The position numbers and the translations under genes were made by a program. A stretch of DNA of 64,000 nucleotides, taken from positions 868,001 through 932,000 of the forward strand of contig JACKJB010000001.1 of the NCBI GenBank assembly GCA_020638155.1, written 5' to 3'. Position 1 is the stretch's first letter. Every line of letters starts with the position of its first letter. Under the pieces are notes generated by a model. It was not told where the DNA came from, did not search any database, and was given only the letters and a program-made list of their open reading frames with translations. Below, one piece after another: positions 1-8,999 of this stretch. This DNA comes from Rhodospirillales bacterium (GTDB lineage Bacteria; Pseudomonadota; Alphaproteobacteria; Micavibrionales; Micavibrionaceae).

Positions 1-637
1 AGGTGGTACGGCTGATGGACAGATCGCGAAGTTCGCCGGAAACGAAGCTTTTGACTTCGTTGTAGCGGCCCTCCGGCTGGACGAAATCCGGGTGCGCCTC
101 ATAGAATGCCAGCAGTTTTTCACGCCACGCGGACAGGCGGAAGAAATAGCTTTCCTCTTCAACCCATTCGCATTCCGCGCCGGACGGGGCGACTTTCTTG
201 CCGTCTACGTCGGTCAGTTCATCCTCGCCGTAATAGGCTTCATCCCGCATCGCGTACCAGCCGCTATACTTGTCGAGATAGATGTCTCCTGCTTCGACCA
301 GTTTGTTCCAGATGCCTTGTGCCGCCTTGATATGGCGCGGCTCGGTGGTGCGGATGAAATCGTCGTTGGACAGGTTCATCAGTGGCTGGATGTCACGGAA
401 ATTCTGCGAAACCTTGTCTACGAAGGCTTGCGTATCGACACCTGCTTTGCTGGCCGCCTGATAGACTTTAAGGCCGTGCTCGTCTGTACCCGTGAGGAAT
501 TTGACGTCATAGCCGTCCAGCGTTTTGAACCGCGCCATAACATCGCAGGCGATGCTGGTATAGGTATGCCCCAGATGCGGGATATCGTTCACATAGTAAA
601 TCGGGGTTGTGATATAAAACGGTTTTTTGTCAGCCAT
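1..637 (-). CDS. metG: Methionyl-tRNA synthetase, N-terminal part (cut by window edge)
   Basis: Cytoplasmic enzyme charging tRNA-Met with methionine. Read on the minus strand from an ATG at 637, the product starts MADKKPFYITTPIYYV and carries the class I signature HLGH at about residues 21-24, then TGTDEHG near residue 53, both typical of MetG. About 212 residues are visible. The anticodon-binding half and the stop lie beyond position 1. It is the last gene of the minus-strand run after holB, from which it is separated by about 225 bases holding a strong hairpin repeat (770-843). The tmk-holB-metG order is common in alphaproteobacteria. The family call is firm. Confidence 0.95.
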   Translation of the reverse strand, partial: MADKKPFYITTPIYYVNDIPHLGHTYTSIACDVMARFKTLDGYDVKFLTGTDEHGLKVYQAASKAGVDTQAFVDKVSQNFRDIQPLMNLSNDDFIRTTEPRHIKAAQGIWNKLVEAGDIYLDKYSGWYAMRDEAYYGEDELTDVDGKKVAPSGAECEWVEEESYFFRLSAWREKLLAFYEAHPDFVQPEGRYNEVKSFVSGELRDLSISRTT

Positions 638-769
638 TCCGGGGTCCTTGCTTTACAGGCAATTTTAGTTGGTTTTCCGCACTTTTTGTAGCATGGCTTC
701 CGCATTCAGCCATAATAAAAAATGCGAAGCTTTTGGGAAAGCTGCATATTATTGCGATCTCCTGTGATA

Positions 770-843
770 GTCATCCCGAGCGTAGCCGAGGGATCTTCGT
801 AATAAGACAGCTGGTAAGATCCCTCGGCTGCGCTCGGGATGAC
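770..843. repeat. Long palindromic hairpin between holB and metG
   Basis: Arms at 770-797 and 816-843 are inverted copies of each other over 28 positions with one mismatch, around an 18-base loop. The ends read GTCATCCCGAG and CTCGGGATGAC. This is the same style of intergenic palindrome as the other GTCATCCC/GGGATGAC elements in the window. It lies just after the holB stop, so it could end the holB transcript or separate it from metG. No U-tract follows, so terminator function is uncertain. Confidence 0.8.
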
Positions 844-862
844 AGGTTACTTTGTTTAGTGC

Positions 863-2017
863 TTACGCGGCTTCCTTGGTGTCGAACACGGAAAAGGCGC
901 CGATGACCGCGTGGCGTTTGTCCAGGCTGGCGCCGGTCACCATATCGAAATGTTCCTGCAGCTGGCTGGTGATTTCTATCCATTGCTGCAGGCTGTAATG
1001 GGCCAGCAGTTTTTGGGTGGCGTCATTGTTGAGCGGACTTTGCGGGACTTCGTTCCTGGCCTTGGCGCGCAGCAGGCTGTTGACCATCCACATCAGAACG
1101 TCCTGAAAGGCTTGGAGGCTGTCTTCCTGCCCTTTACGGCCCAGATTTTCGGCGAGGATGTGGATTTGCGACCATTGCCAGTGCGGCCAGCCATAAAGGA
1201 GCGCGGTAATCTTTTCTACCGCTTCAAGCCCGCCTTCATCGGCGATATGAAGCCCCTGCCCTACGCTGCCGCCGCTGATGTTGTAGAGCACATCCATATC
1301 GCTTTGGGGCAGAGTCCCGTGTTCCTTACCTACAAGTGAAACGAAGTCGTCATGTTCCAGCGCATTAAACGGAACGACCCGCGCACGGGAACGGATGGTC
1401 GGGATCATTGCGCCGAGGCGGTGACAGACCAGAATCAGCAAGGCATTTGGCGGCGGCTCTTCGAGGATTTTCAGGATCGCGTTTTGGGCGTTACGGTTCA
1501 TGGTATCGGCGTCATCGACAATGACAATCCGCCAGCCGCCCTGTGAGGCCGTCATTCGCATAAAAGGCGTAATGCGGCGGATTTCATTGACTTCGACGGT
1601 ATCCTTAAACCGTCCTTTTTTCTCGTCAAACAGGCGTTCGATCGTCAGCAGGTCCGGGTGGCCGCCGGAGGCGACCTTCCAGAAAATCGGATCGTCCGGG
1701 TTTATGGCAAGGCTTGTCACCGCTTCTTTCGGCAGGTCGTCACCAAACAGCCCGCCATCGGCGCTGTCGCCATGTCCGTTTTTCAACAGGTAACGGGCCA
1801 GCCGAAAGGCCATCGTTGATTTGCCAATTCCTTTGGGGCCGGAAAAGATCAGGGCATGCGGCAGGCAATCCTTATCAATCATCTCGAGCAAGGATTTTTC
1901 GGCGCGGTCGTGGCCACGGCATTCGCTCATCTGGCGCGGCGGCTGCAATCCGCTGACGGCCGCGGTGATGGGGGCGGTGTCGTCATCCAGCAGGTCGTCT
2001 TCGAAATCATCAAACAT
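863..2017 (-). CDS. holB: DNA polymerase III delta' subunit
   Basis: Clamp-loader AAA+ subunit of the replicative polymerase. The 384-residue product has a Walker A loop GPKGIGKST at residues 60-68, a Walker B-like IVDDADTM, and an arginine-finger region IRSRAR. These and the length fit alphaproteobacterial HolB. The N-terminal 20 residues are very acidic. The start at 2017 overlaps the tmk stop by 8 bases, so the two are translationally coupled. Order tmk-holB-metG on the minus strand is a conserved housekeeping arrangement. Confidence 0.95.
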   Translation of the reverse strand: MFDDFEDDLLDDDTAPITAAVSGLQPPRQMSECRGHDRAEKSLLEMIDKDCLPHALIFSGPKGIGKSTMAFRLARYLLKNGHGDSADGGLFGDDLPKEAVTSLAINPDDPIFWKVASGGHPDLLTIERLFDEKKGRFKDTVEVNEIRRITPFMRMTASQGGWRIVIVDDADTMNRNAQNAILKILEEPPPNALLILVCHRLGAMIPTIRSRARVVPFNALEHDDFVSLVGKEHGTLPQSDMDVLYNISGGSVGQGLHIADEGGLEAVEKITALLYGWPHWQWSQIHILAENLGRKGQEDSLQAFQDVLMWMVNSLLRAKARNEVPQSPLNNDATQKLLAHYSLQQWIEITSQLQEHFDMVTGASLDKRHAVIGAFSVFDTKEAA

Positions 2018-2657
2018 TGCTTATACGCTCCAGCGCGGCATCCCCGATCTGGGCCGCGATTTCATCTATGGATTGCTGTGCATCGATGATAACACATCTT
2101 TCCGGGTTGCGGGCGGCAATCTCTAAAAAGCCCTGACGCAGTCTTTCGTGGAAATCAATTTGCATCTGTTCGAAGCGGTCTTCGGTGCTGTCGGCATCCG
2201 TATTGCGCCTGCCTGCCCGCTCCAGCCCCGCGGCGGCGTCTATATCAAGGATAAAGGTCAGGTCCGGTTCAAAACCGGCGATGGCTAGCTGGACATAACT
2301 TTCAATGATATCGGGATCCAGGCCGTGACCGTAGCTTTGATAGGCGCGGGTAGAATCTGTGAAGCGGTCGCAGATTACGATCTTGCCTTCGGCCAGTGCC
2401 GGCTTAATCAGGGTTTCTATATGCATCGCCCGCGCGGCAAAGAACAGCAGCGTTTCGGCCATCGGAGTCCAGTCACCGCCATCCCGGTTAACCAGAAGTT
2501 CGCGGATTTTTTCCGCTTCCGGTGTTCCGCCGGGTTCGCGGGTGAGGATGACGTCATGGCCCTTGTCCTGTAAAAATGCGGCAAGGGTTTTGATCTGGGT
2601 GCTTTTTCCGCTCCCCTCCCCGCCTTCAAGGGTAATGAATATGCCCTGGCTGCTCAT
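2010..2657 (-). CDS. tmk: Thymidylate kinase
   Basis: Phosphorylates dTMP to dTDP with ATP. The 215-residue protein has the P-loop GGEGSGKST at residues 12-20, the nucleotide-binding CDRFTDSTRAYQ block, and a LID-like segment with several basic residues (GRRNTDADSTEDRFE). Length matches the family. Its start overlaps the end of dacA by 4 bases and its end overlaps holB by 8 bases, so it sits inside a tightly packed minus-strand operon. Confidence 0.97.
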   Translation of the reverse strand: MSSQGIFITLEGGEGSGKSTQIKTLAAFLQDKGHDVILTREPGGTPEAEKIRELLVNRDGGDWTPMAETLLFFAARAMHIETLIKPALAEGKIVICDRFTDSTRAYQSYGHGLDPDIIESYVQLAIAGFEPDLTFILDIDAAAGLERAGRRNTDADSTEDRFEQMQIDFHERLRQGFLEIAARNPERCVIIDAQQSIDEIAAQIGDAALERISNV

Positions 2658-3805
2658 TCAACGGATGCTCCGGACAGCTTTATTCTGGCTTTGGCCAGCG
2701 CTGCTGCGAAGAATCCCATCGGCTCGACATTCTCGCCAGCGACAAGCGGTAGTTCAAAGTCGCTGACGCGCGGGACGTGAACCCGCAATGTGCCGATCCG
2801 GTCGCCTTTTTTAATGGGAGCTTTGAGCGGGCCTTCGTAAACGGCTTCGACTTTCAGGTCGTTTTTGACGGTCTTGGGCAGGCTGATGATGACGTCCTGC
2901 TCTGTCACCATGGAAACTTCGGGGGTCTTGCCCATCGCCACTTTGGCGTGATCGACAGTTTCGCCGGCCGCGAAGAGTTTCATGTTATCGAAACTGCGCA
3001 GGCCCCAGTCCAGCAGCCGGGCGCCTTCCTGCGCGCGGGCTTTGTCATCCGGCAAGCCGTTGAGCACCATAACCACGCGGCGCCCATTCCGCTCGCCCGA
3101 GCCAATCAGGCCGTAGCCACCAATTTCTGTGTGGCCCGTTTTGACACCATCAGCCCCGATATTGCGGTAGAGCAGCGGGTTGCGGTTTGGCTGTTTGATG
3201 TTGTTATAGGTGAATTCTTTTTCGCTGTAGTAATGATAGTAATCCGGAAAATCGCGGATGATCGCAGCGGCCATAATGGCAAGATCCTTGGCGGTTGAAT
3301 AGTGATCCGGGTCCGGCCACCCGCTGGCATTCATGAAATGGCTATTGGCCATGCCGAGCTTTTCTGCTTTGATATTTAAGGCGTCGGCAAAGGCCTCTTC
3401 GGTACCTGCCACGCCTTCGGCCAGGACGATTGTGGCATCATTTCCGGATTGTACGATTACGCCCCGGATTAAATCTTCGACGGCAACTTCGTTCCCGACT
3501 TCGACAAACATCTTGGATCCGCCTTTGCGCCAGGCTTTCTCACTGACCGGGAGTTTGCTATCGAGGCTAAGCTGCCCGTTTTTCAGCGCTTCGAACACGA
3601 GGTACATCGTCATGACCTTGCTCATCGAGGAAGTCGGCATCTGGCTGTCGGCACTCTTTTCGTACAGGATCATCCCGGTTTCGTAATCCATGATAATGGC
3701 CTGCTTCGCCGGGGTCTGGTTGATATCGGCGGCCAGTGCGGGCTGTAGCCCCCATGTGATAAATCCTAAGACAAGTGCTGTGAACTGAAAGACGGTTTTC
3801 AGCAT
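2654..3805 (-). CDS. dacA: D-alanyl-D-alanine carboxypeptidase (penicillin-binding protein 5/6 family)
   Basis: Periplasmic serine peptidase that trims the terminal D-Ala from peptidoglycan stem peptides. All three active-site motifs are visible: SxxK as SMSK at residues 60-63, SGN near 120, and KTG near 221. A signal peptide ends around ALA-A, residues 24-26, and the C-terminal beta domain ends in a likely amphipathic membrane anchor (AAALAKARIKLSG). The 383-residue length is usual. It lies between rlpA and tmk, on the same strand as two other wall genes (rlpA, mltB). Confidence 0.95.
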   Translation of the reverse strand: MLKTVFQFTALVLGFITWGLQPALAADINQTPAKQAIIMDYETGMILYEKSADSQMPTSSMSKVMTMYLVFEALKNGQLSLDSKLPVSEKAWRKGGSKMFVEVGNEVAVEDLIRGVIVQSGNDATIVLAEGVAGTEEAFADALNIKAEKLGMANSHFMNASGWPDPDHYSTAKDLAIMAAAIIRDFPDYYHYYSEKEFTYNNIKQPNRNPLLYRNIGADGVKTGHTEIGGYGLIGSGERNGRRVVMVLNGLPDDKARAQEGARLLDWGLRSFDNMKLFAAGETVDHAKVAMGKTPEVSMVTEQDVIISLPKTVKNDLKVEAVYEGPLKAPIKKGDRIGTLRVHVPRVSDFELPLVAGENVEPMGFFAAALAKARIKLSGASVE

Positions 3806-3822
3806 AATACCTCCATACGCTT

Positions 3823-3856
3823 TGATCGGCCTCAGTTTAAAACTCTGAGCCGATCA
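3823..3856. repeat. Inverted repeat between rlpA and dacA
   Basis: TGATCGG and CTCAG at 3823-3835 pair with CTGAG and CCGATCA ending at 3856, giving a stem of about 12 pairs with one bulged base around an A/T-rich loop. It lies about 18 bases before the dacA start on the minus strand. No U-run follows on either strand, so it could be an attenuator, a processing site or an operator rather than a simple terminator. Confidence 0.5.
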
Positions 3857-3875
3857 GGCAAGGGCGAAATGAAAA

Positions 3876-4850
3876 TTATCTGGATTCAACGACAATAATT
3901 GCGCTCTCATTTCCTGCGGACAGGATTTGGGAGAGCAGCCGGTCGGCCTGTGCGACTGTTTCAACGGGGCCGAGGCGCACACGGTAGAACTGGCGGCCAT
4001 TGACGACGGCGGGGAAAACATCGGTGGCCGCGAATTGCTGGAGCTTGCTTTTGAGGCGGTGCGCATTATCCGCAACGGTGAATGACCCGGCCTGGACATA
4101 GATGTCGGTCGGTGTAATCGGCATTTCGGTGACGACCGGATCGGGGTAGAAGTTACCGTTTTTGGTGTGTCCGGGAATAGCCTGCTGCAGTGCGCCGTCC
4201 TGATACGGAGCGGAGACAAGGGCTTCGCGGGAAACGGATTCAACCGGCGGCGTGCCGCCATAGGCAACGCGGGTCGCCTGATCGCCTTCATCCGGTAAGG
4301 TGCCGCCGCGGTTTAGGGCGACTTCATAGCCGCTGGTATCTTTGCCGCTCTTTGCAGCCTGCGCGATGGCGAGACTTTCTTTTTCCAGTACATCGAGGCG
4401 GACTTTGGCTGTGCCCTTGGTCCTGAATCCCAGAAGCTCTGCGGCCCGTTTGGACACATCGATGATCCGGCCTTTGGAATACGGTCCGCGGTCATTAACG
4501 CGTACGATCAGGGAGCGGCCGTTTTCAAGGTTGGTGACACGCACCAGCGAGGGCATCTGCAGGGTCTTGTGGGCCGCGGTCAGTTCGTTTTCGTCAAAGG
4601 TTTCCCCGTTGGCGGTGCTTTTGCCGTGGAAGTTCGGCCCGTACCAGGACGCGATCCCGGTCTCGCTATAGTCATAGCTTTCCTGCGGGTAATAGCGGCG
4701 CCCGTCGATTTTATAGGGGCTGCCGACTTTAAACGTGCCCTGGCTTTTGGATGGCGGCATGGCCTGCTTGGTGACGTGGGAGGCTAATTGCAACTCTGAG
4801 CAGCCTGTTAGTGTCAGTAACAAAGTGCAAATCAGCAATAACCGTTTCAT
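3876..4850 (-). CDS. rlpA: Septal ring lytic transglycosylase RlpA-type lipoprotein with SPOR domain
   Basis: Envelope lipoprotein acting on denuded peptidoglycan at the septum. The 324-residue protein has a lipobox ending at Cys17 (TLTGC). A double-psi beta-barrel domain at about residues 65-155 includes GIASWYGPNFHGKSTANGE and VRVNDRGPY, with the catalytic-type Glu/His/Asp surroundings. A C-terminal SPOR domain at about 250-322 (YVQAGSFTVADNAHRL) binds glycan. The middle is a low-complexity linker. It is immediately downstream of mltB (16 bases). Confidence 0.95.
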   Translation of the reverse strand: MKRLLLICTLLLTLTGCSELQLASHVTKQAMPPSKSQGTFKVGSPYKIDGRRYYPQESYDYSETGIASWYGPNFHGKSTANGETFDENELTAAHKTLQMPSLVRVTNLENGRSLIVRVNDRGPYSKGRIIDVSKRAAELLGFRTKGTAKVRLDVLEKESLAIAQAAKSGKDTSGYEVALNRGGTLPDEGDQATRVAYGGTPPVESVSREALVSAPYQDGALQQAIPGHTKNGNFYPDPVVTEMPITPTDIYVQAGSFTVADNAHRLKSKLQQFAATDVFPAVVNGRQFYRVRLGPVETVAQADRLLSQILSAGNESAIIVVESR

Positions 4851-4866
4851 ATCTACGCAGGACCTT

Positions 4867-5940
4867 TTACAGGGTTGGTTTAGCGGTTCCGATGGCTTCG
4901 GCCAACAGACCCACGGACAGGGCGAATTTGTCCGAATTATTCCATTTTTTAACCGTCTTGAAATTGTCGTAGGTCAAAAAGACTATGCCTCCCGGCCCAT
5001 CCGGGGCAACCAGATTTGCTTTCATGCCGGGAACAACCGGGATCGGCGCGCCGTTGGGCTGGGTCACGCCAAGCTGTTTCCATTCGGCGAGTGTGCGGGC
5101 CTGCGCTTTGCTGCCGATCAGGCTTGATGAAAAGCCTGCCGGGACTTTGACTTCGCGGGCAAGGCGCTGGTCCCCTTTCCAGCCCCTGCGGGACAGGTAG
5201 TTTGCAGCGGACGCGAAGGCGTCAGACAGATCGCTGCGGATATCTTTGCGGCCATCGCTGTTGCCGTCGGCGGCTAAGCTGAGGAAGCTGGAGGGCATAA
5301 ACTGGACCTGCCCGAAGGCCCCGGCCCATGAGCCTTTCATGTTATCGCGGGTGAAGTGCCCTTGCTGGATGATTTTCAGGGCGTTAATCAGCTCGCTGTT
5401 AAACAGGTCGTAGCGGCGCTGCGCCCGGCTCGATTTGGCCGGGTTAGACAGGTTGTTCTGGTGGTGCCATGACAGGGTTGCAAGCGAGCGGATAATGTCA
5501 AAATCCCCGGTATAGCTGCCGTAATTCGTTTCCATCCCCCACAGCGCGACGATGTAATGGGGCTGGACTCCGTATTGATCCCCTATTCTCTTCAGCTCCG
5601 GGTAGTGCTGGCGCAGCATTTTACGGCCGTTATCGATGCGGGCCTGGGAAACGCGGGTGCGGGTGTAATCGGCGAAGGTCACTTTTTTCGAGGTTTCCGG
5701 CTGTACCTGCGGGTCATCAAGATTAATGACTTTTGGATTGGGTGTCAGGTTCGATAAGGCGCTGTTGACCACCGCCGGGTCTATGCCTTTGCTGACAGCT
5801 TCGGTTTTGAAATCATTCAGCCACATATCAAACGTCTTTTGCTCGGCAAAGGCGGGCGATACGGAAATACTGGTGACGAGTGCGAAAATTAGCGCCAGTG
5901 ATGTTTTTCTAAATCCATGCATGCCCGGTATGGTAAACAA
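4867..5940 (-). CDS. mltB: Membrane-type lytic murein transglycosylase B family protein
   Basis: Cleaves the MurNAc-GlcNAc bond of peptidoglycan with 1,6-anhydro product formation. The 357-residue sequence has a signal peptide (about residues 1-32, ending SPAFA), the catalytic Glu in ALWGMETNYGSY, and the family block GAFGQVQFMPSSF. The N-terminal region DMWLNDFKTEAVSKGI is the usual SLT_2 start. It lacks a lipobox cysteine, so the mature protein is probably soluble in the periplasm. It lies 2 bases after the DUF218 gene, so the two are co-transcribed. Confidence 0.93.
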   Translation of the reverse strand: MFTIPGMHGFRKTSLALIFALVTSISVSPAFAEQKTFDMWLNDFKTEAVSKGIDPAVVNSALSNLTPNPKVINLDDPQVQPETSKKVTFADYTRTRVSQARIDNGRKMLRQHYPELKRIGDQYGVQPHYIVALWGMETNYGSYTGDFDIIRSLATLSWHHQNNLSNPAKSSRAQRRYDLFNSELINALKIIQQGHFTRDNMKGSWAGAFGQVQFMPSSFLSLAADGNSDGRKDIRSDLSDAFASAANYLSRRGWKGDQRLAREVKVPAGFSSSLIGSKAQARTLAEWKQLGVTQPNGAPIPVVPGMKANLVAPDGPGGIVFLTYDNFKTVKKWNNSDKFALSVGLLAEAIGTAKPTL

Positions 5941-5942
5941 GA

Positions 5943-6728
5943 TCAGGGTAATGGCAAGGAGATTTTTCCGGTTAACTGATATGCTAACAGGCCGAGATAT
6001 TCGTGCAGTGCCACATGCGCGTCATAGTAATTCCCGCCCAGATTAAGCCCGGTCGGGAGCCATTTCATTTCGCCCCTGGTGCGGTAATCGACGGGGTACG
6101 GGATCATATCCCACCCGGCAGTCCGGGCGACCGCCAGCGCGCGTTTCATGTGGAACGCCGAGGTAACCAGCAGCCAATGCTCCCCTTCCTGCGGCAACAC
6201 GAGATCTTTGGAAAACACGATATTCTCGTAAGTGTTGCGGGATTCGTCTTCATAAATAAAGTTATCATCAGGAATCGTCAGCGTATCGAGTAGTCCGGCC
6301 ATGGCCTGCGCTTCCGTGCCGATCCGCCCGGTCAGCCTGCCGTTGCCGCCGCTATAAACGATAACGGCCTGCGGGTATTGCCTGGCAAGCGCCAGGGCGT
6401 CAACGATGCGCTCGGCGGTTTCGTTCAGGGCTATCGCCTGCCGCGTTTCCGATAAGGCCGTGTCGAAGGAACCGCCAAGGATCAGGATGCCGTCTATGCG
6501 TTCCGGCATCTGCTCCGGCCTGTGGGTGCTGTTTTCAAGCTGAACCAGCAGGTTACTGCCCAGCGGGAGAACGCCACACAGGATCATCAACAGGAACCCC
6601 AGCAGGAAAAAAGAGCGCGCCGCTTTCCTGCTGAACACCGTCAGCAAAAGCGCCCCGGCAAACAGCAGGAACGTCAAATTCAGCGGAGACAGGACCGCCC
6701 CGATAATCTTGGATAAGCCAAAGAACAT
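5943..6728 (-). CDS. DUF218 / YdcF-ElyC family membrane protein
   Basis: 261 residues with two hydrophobic segments in the first 60 residues and then a DUF218 domain. Visible landmarks are GILILGGSFD, VIVYSGGNG, EDESRNTYEN and LLVTSAFHMKRA. Members such as ElyC/SanA affect envelope integrity and lipid carrier metabolism in enterobacteria, but the reaction is not settled. It heads the minus-strand run of wall genes (mltB, rlpA, dacA), which supports an envelope role. The family call is firm; the function is inferred only. Confidence 0.85.
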   Translation of the reverse strand: MFFGLSKIIGAVLSPLNLTFLLFAGALLLTVFSRKAARSFFLLGFLLMILCGVLPLGSNLLVQLENSTHRPEQMPERIDGILILGGSFDTALSETRQAIALNETAERIVDALALARQYPQAVIVYSGGNGRLTGRIGTEAQAMAGLLDTLTIPDDNFIYEDESRNTYENIVFSKDLVLPQEGEHWLLVTSAFHMKRALAVARTAGWDMIPYPVDYRTRGEMKWLPTGLNLGGNYYDAHVALHEYLGLLAYQLTGKISLPLP

Positions 6729-6850
6729 AAGCCATTGTCGTTAAATCCGGAATATGTGTAAAGCCCGCCGATGGAAAATTGTTGAAAAGAAAAATTGATC
6801 CCTGCCCCATTTCCGCATATAAAGCGTAGCCGATACGCTTCAAATCCCGC

Positions 6851-6940
6851 GGAGGGGTGGCAGAGCGGTTGAATGCACCGGTCTTGAAAACCGGCGTGGG
6901 TTCACGCCCACCGTGGGTTCGAATCCCACCCCCTCCGCCA
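6851..6940 (+). tRNA. tRNA-Ser (anticodon TGA)
   Basis: A 90-base type II tRNA with encoded CCA at 6938-6940. The acceptor stem pairs GGAGGGG with CCCCTCC, with G as discriminator. The anticodon stem CCGGT/ACCGG encloses the loop CTTGAAA, giving anticodon TGA, which reads UCA. A long variable arm (about GTGGG...CCCAC) and a T arm GTGGG-TTCGAAT-CCCAC confirm serine. Its 3' end lies one base from the stop codon of an AT-rich gene on the other strand. Confidence 0.97.
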
Positions 6941-6941
6941 T

Positions 6942-8999
6942 TTATTCAGATTTAGTTTTGTCGGTTGATGCAGGAGTAAACCCTTCTGGCCATACGGTTT
7001 TATTGTCATATTTTATATTTCCCATTAACGGCAAATAATACTTACGACCTTGTTTATCCGTACGTTTTAATTGCAGTTTAATGCCGGATAAATCTACGCC
7101 CCTTACATCGGCCTCATTTAAATTTGAGCCCCGCCCTATAATTTCAGCACCCTTAAAATTAGCGCCTCTTAAATCACTTTTATCTGCGCGAAGCATTATC
7201 TTAACACCACTAAAATTAGCATCCCTGAGATTGCAGTTTGTGCATTCAAATTTTCCTAAATTAGAACCTTGCAAATCAATTCCGTGTAAATCGACGTTCT
7301 GTAGCCATGGAGCTTCACCCCACGTTTTTCTGTCGTGAATAGGAAGCCTATTGTAGTTCTCGTCTAAGGGAAGGGTAAGGCCACTTAGGAATATATCGGG
7401 GCGTTCGGTTTTACAATTTTCCCAGATAGGTAACATATATCGGGTTTCGGGTTTAAAGCCATCTGGGAATTTGGTTTTACAATCGTAATAAGCAAAAAAC
7501 ATCAACGTGTTGTTTAGGTTTGCCCCCGTCATGTCAGCGCCTTGCAGATTGGTTGGTCCATCGTGACTCCAAGTCAAGTTTGCTCCTGATAAATCGGTGT
7601 TCACAAATTTTACATTTTTTAAATTAACTCCCCTTAGGTCGCTTTCTGACAGGTCAAAACCAGAAAGGTCAACACCTTCATAGCTTGAGTCTTCACCAAA
7701 TTCAGCCCTTTGAATTTTGTTTAGCTTTGTACCTTCCAGCTTCATTCCATCCAGCCGGTGGGGCAAAGCATTTGTAAAGTCTGCGTTGCTTAGGTTGATG
7801 TTTTCGTATTCCTTGAAGAAGAATTTAGCACCCTGAAAATTAGAATTTGTGAAATCAACATTTTTACCGATGCTATAAGCGAAAAAAGCGTCCTTAAAAT
7901 CGGCATTGGTAAAATCAGTATCTTCAATATTGGCGTGGGTTATCTTTACCTTTTTAAAATCAGAGTTTGTAAATGAAGAGTTTTTCATTTCTGGTTGACG
8001 CATTTCAGCTCCCGAGAAGTTGACATTGTCAAATTTGGAGTCGTGCATTTTAACTTTATAGAATTTTGCATCAGAAAAATTAGAGCCAGAGAGGTCTAGT
8101 CCAGATAAATCTATTTCTTTGAACTCCAACCCAGAAAAGTCAACTTTTTGCCCGTTTAACTTTTCTAAGTTTCCGAGCTTTAGAATAGATGCCTGATAAT
8201 ATTTGCGGCCTTCATCATTCCTGATACCTTCTAGATGTTTTATGACTTCCGCATACTTGCCCATTTTGTATATGTTTCGTCCGTACCCCGTTAAATATGT
8301 TTGATCCGCAAAATCAACGTAGTAACCATATTCTTCAATTTGTTTTTTACGTTTTTCAGATGCATGAGGCATATTTGCACGCGCATCGTTCTTGTATTTC
8401 TCTTCAAAAACGACATTAATCGCTTTTTTGTATGTATCTGCCGCTATCTGAAAGTCATTGTATTCTTCGTGAAACTCGGCTTTTTTGACTAGCAAGTAGG
8501 TTTCTTTAGGATATTCAGACACAAGATTGTCTAACGCATCTGCTTTCGCTTTGTATTCTTCTGCATTTAGCCAAGGAAGTCTGGATTGGTAATTGACCTT
8601 ACCTTCTTCCACAAATTGGTATCTAGAGCTACAAGTTCCCGATGTATAACGTCCATCTTCATCTAGGCTTGTGTAAATAACATATGTGGTGTCATCTTTG
8701 TATTTCGTTCCGAACATTCCATCCGTTGAATGATATATTTTAAGCTGTTTTGGCAGTTTGCCTTTATATTCTTTAATCACCTCAAACGTGGTGTAAGTTT
8801 TTTCTACTTGTTTGCCGTTTTCTATAGCGCTCTCTTTTGACAACCCCAGAGCTTTACCTTTGAAAGCTACATCGTATTGTTTAATTGGTTCTTCGGGAAA
8901 CGCGCAGGAAGTAGCGTTTGCTGCTATTGGGGTCAGCAATAGAAAAATGAAAAAAGATAGGGCAAGGTTCATTCTGATTTTGTTCATGCGTACTCTCAT
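6942..8999 (-). CDS. Secreted pentapeptide-repeat protein with N-terminal NTR/TIMP-like domain
   Basis: 685 residues. A signal peptide (about 1-30) leaves a cysteine almost at the mature N-terminus. Residues about 30-135 look like a netrin/TIMP-like domain: Cys, VAFKGKALG, FEVIKEYKGKLP, a YVIYTS strand, then TSGTCSSRY. A helical TPR-like stretch (about 155-280) follows, then long pentapeptide repeats of the A(D/N)LxG type (for example FSDAKFYKVKM, LSGANLTWS, LRGANFKGA). Partner and function are unknown. The gene is clearly AT-richer than its surroundings, suggesting transfer. Its ATG overlaps the Fic stop as ATGA, so the two are translationally coupled. An in-frame ATG at 8987 is an alternative start. 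Confidence 0.8.
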   Translation of the reverse strand: MRVRMNKIRMNLALSFFIFLLLTPIAANATSCAFPEEPIKQYDVAFKGKALGLSKESAIENGKQVEKTYTTFEVIKEYKGKLPKQLKIYHSTDGMFGTKYKDDTTYVIYTSLDEDGRYTSGTCSSRYQFVEEGKVNYQSRLPWLNAEEYKAKADALDNLVSEYPKETYLLVKKAEFHEEYNDFQIAADTYKKAINVVFEEKYKNDARANMPHASEKRKKQIEEYGYYVDFADQTYLTGYGRNIYKMGKYAEVIKHLEGIRNDEGRKYYQASILKLGNLEKLNGQKVDFSGLEFKEIDLSGLDLSGSNFSDAKFYKVKMHDSKFDNVNFSGAEMRQPEMKNSSFTNSDFKKVKITHANIEDTDFTNADFKDAFFAYSIGKNVDFTNSNFQGAKFFFKEYENINLSNADFTNALPHRLDGMKLEGTKLNKIQRAEFGEDSSYEGVDLSGFDLSESDLRGVNLKNVKFVNTDLSGANLTWSHDGPTNLQGADMTGANLNNTLMFFAYYDCKTKFPDGFKPETRYMLPIWENCKTERPDIFLSGLTLPLDENYNRLPIHDRKTWGEAPWLQNVDLHGIDLQGSNLGKFECTNCNLRDANFSGVKIMLRADKSDLRGANFKGAEIIGRGSNLNEADVRGVDLSGIKLQLKRTDKQGRKYYLPLMGNIKYDNKTVWPEGFTPASTDKTKSE

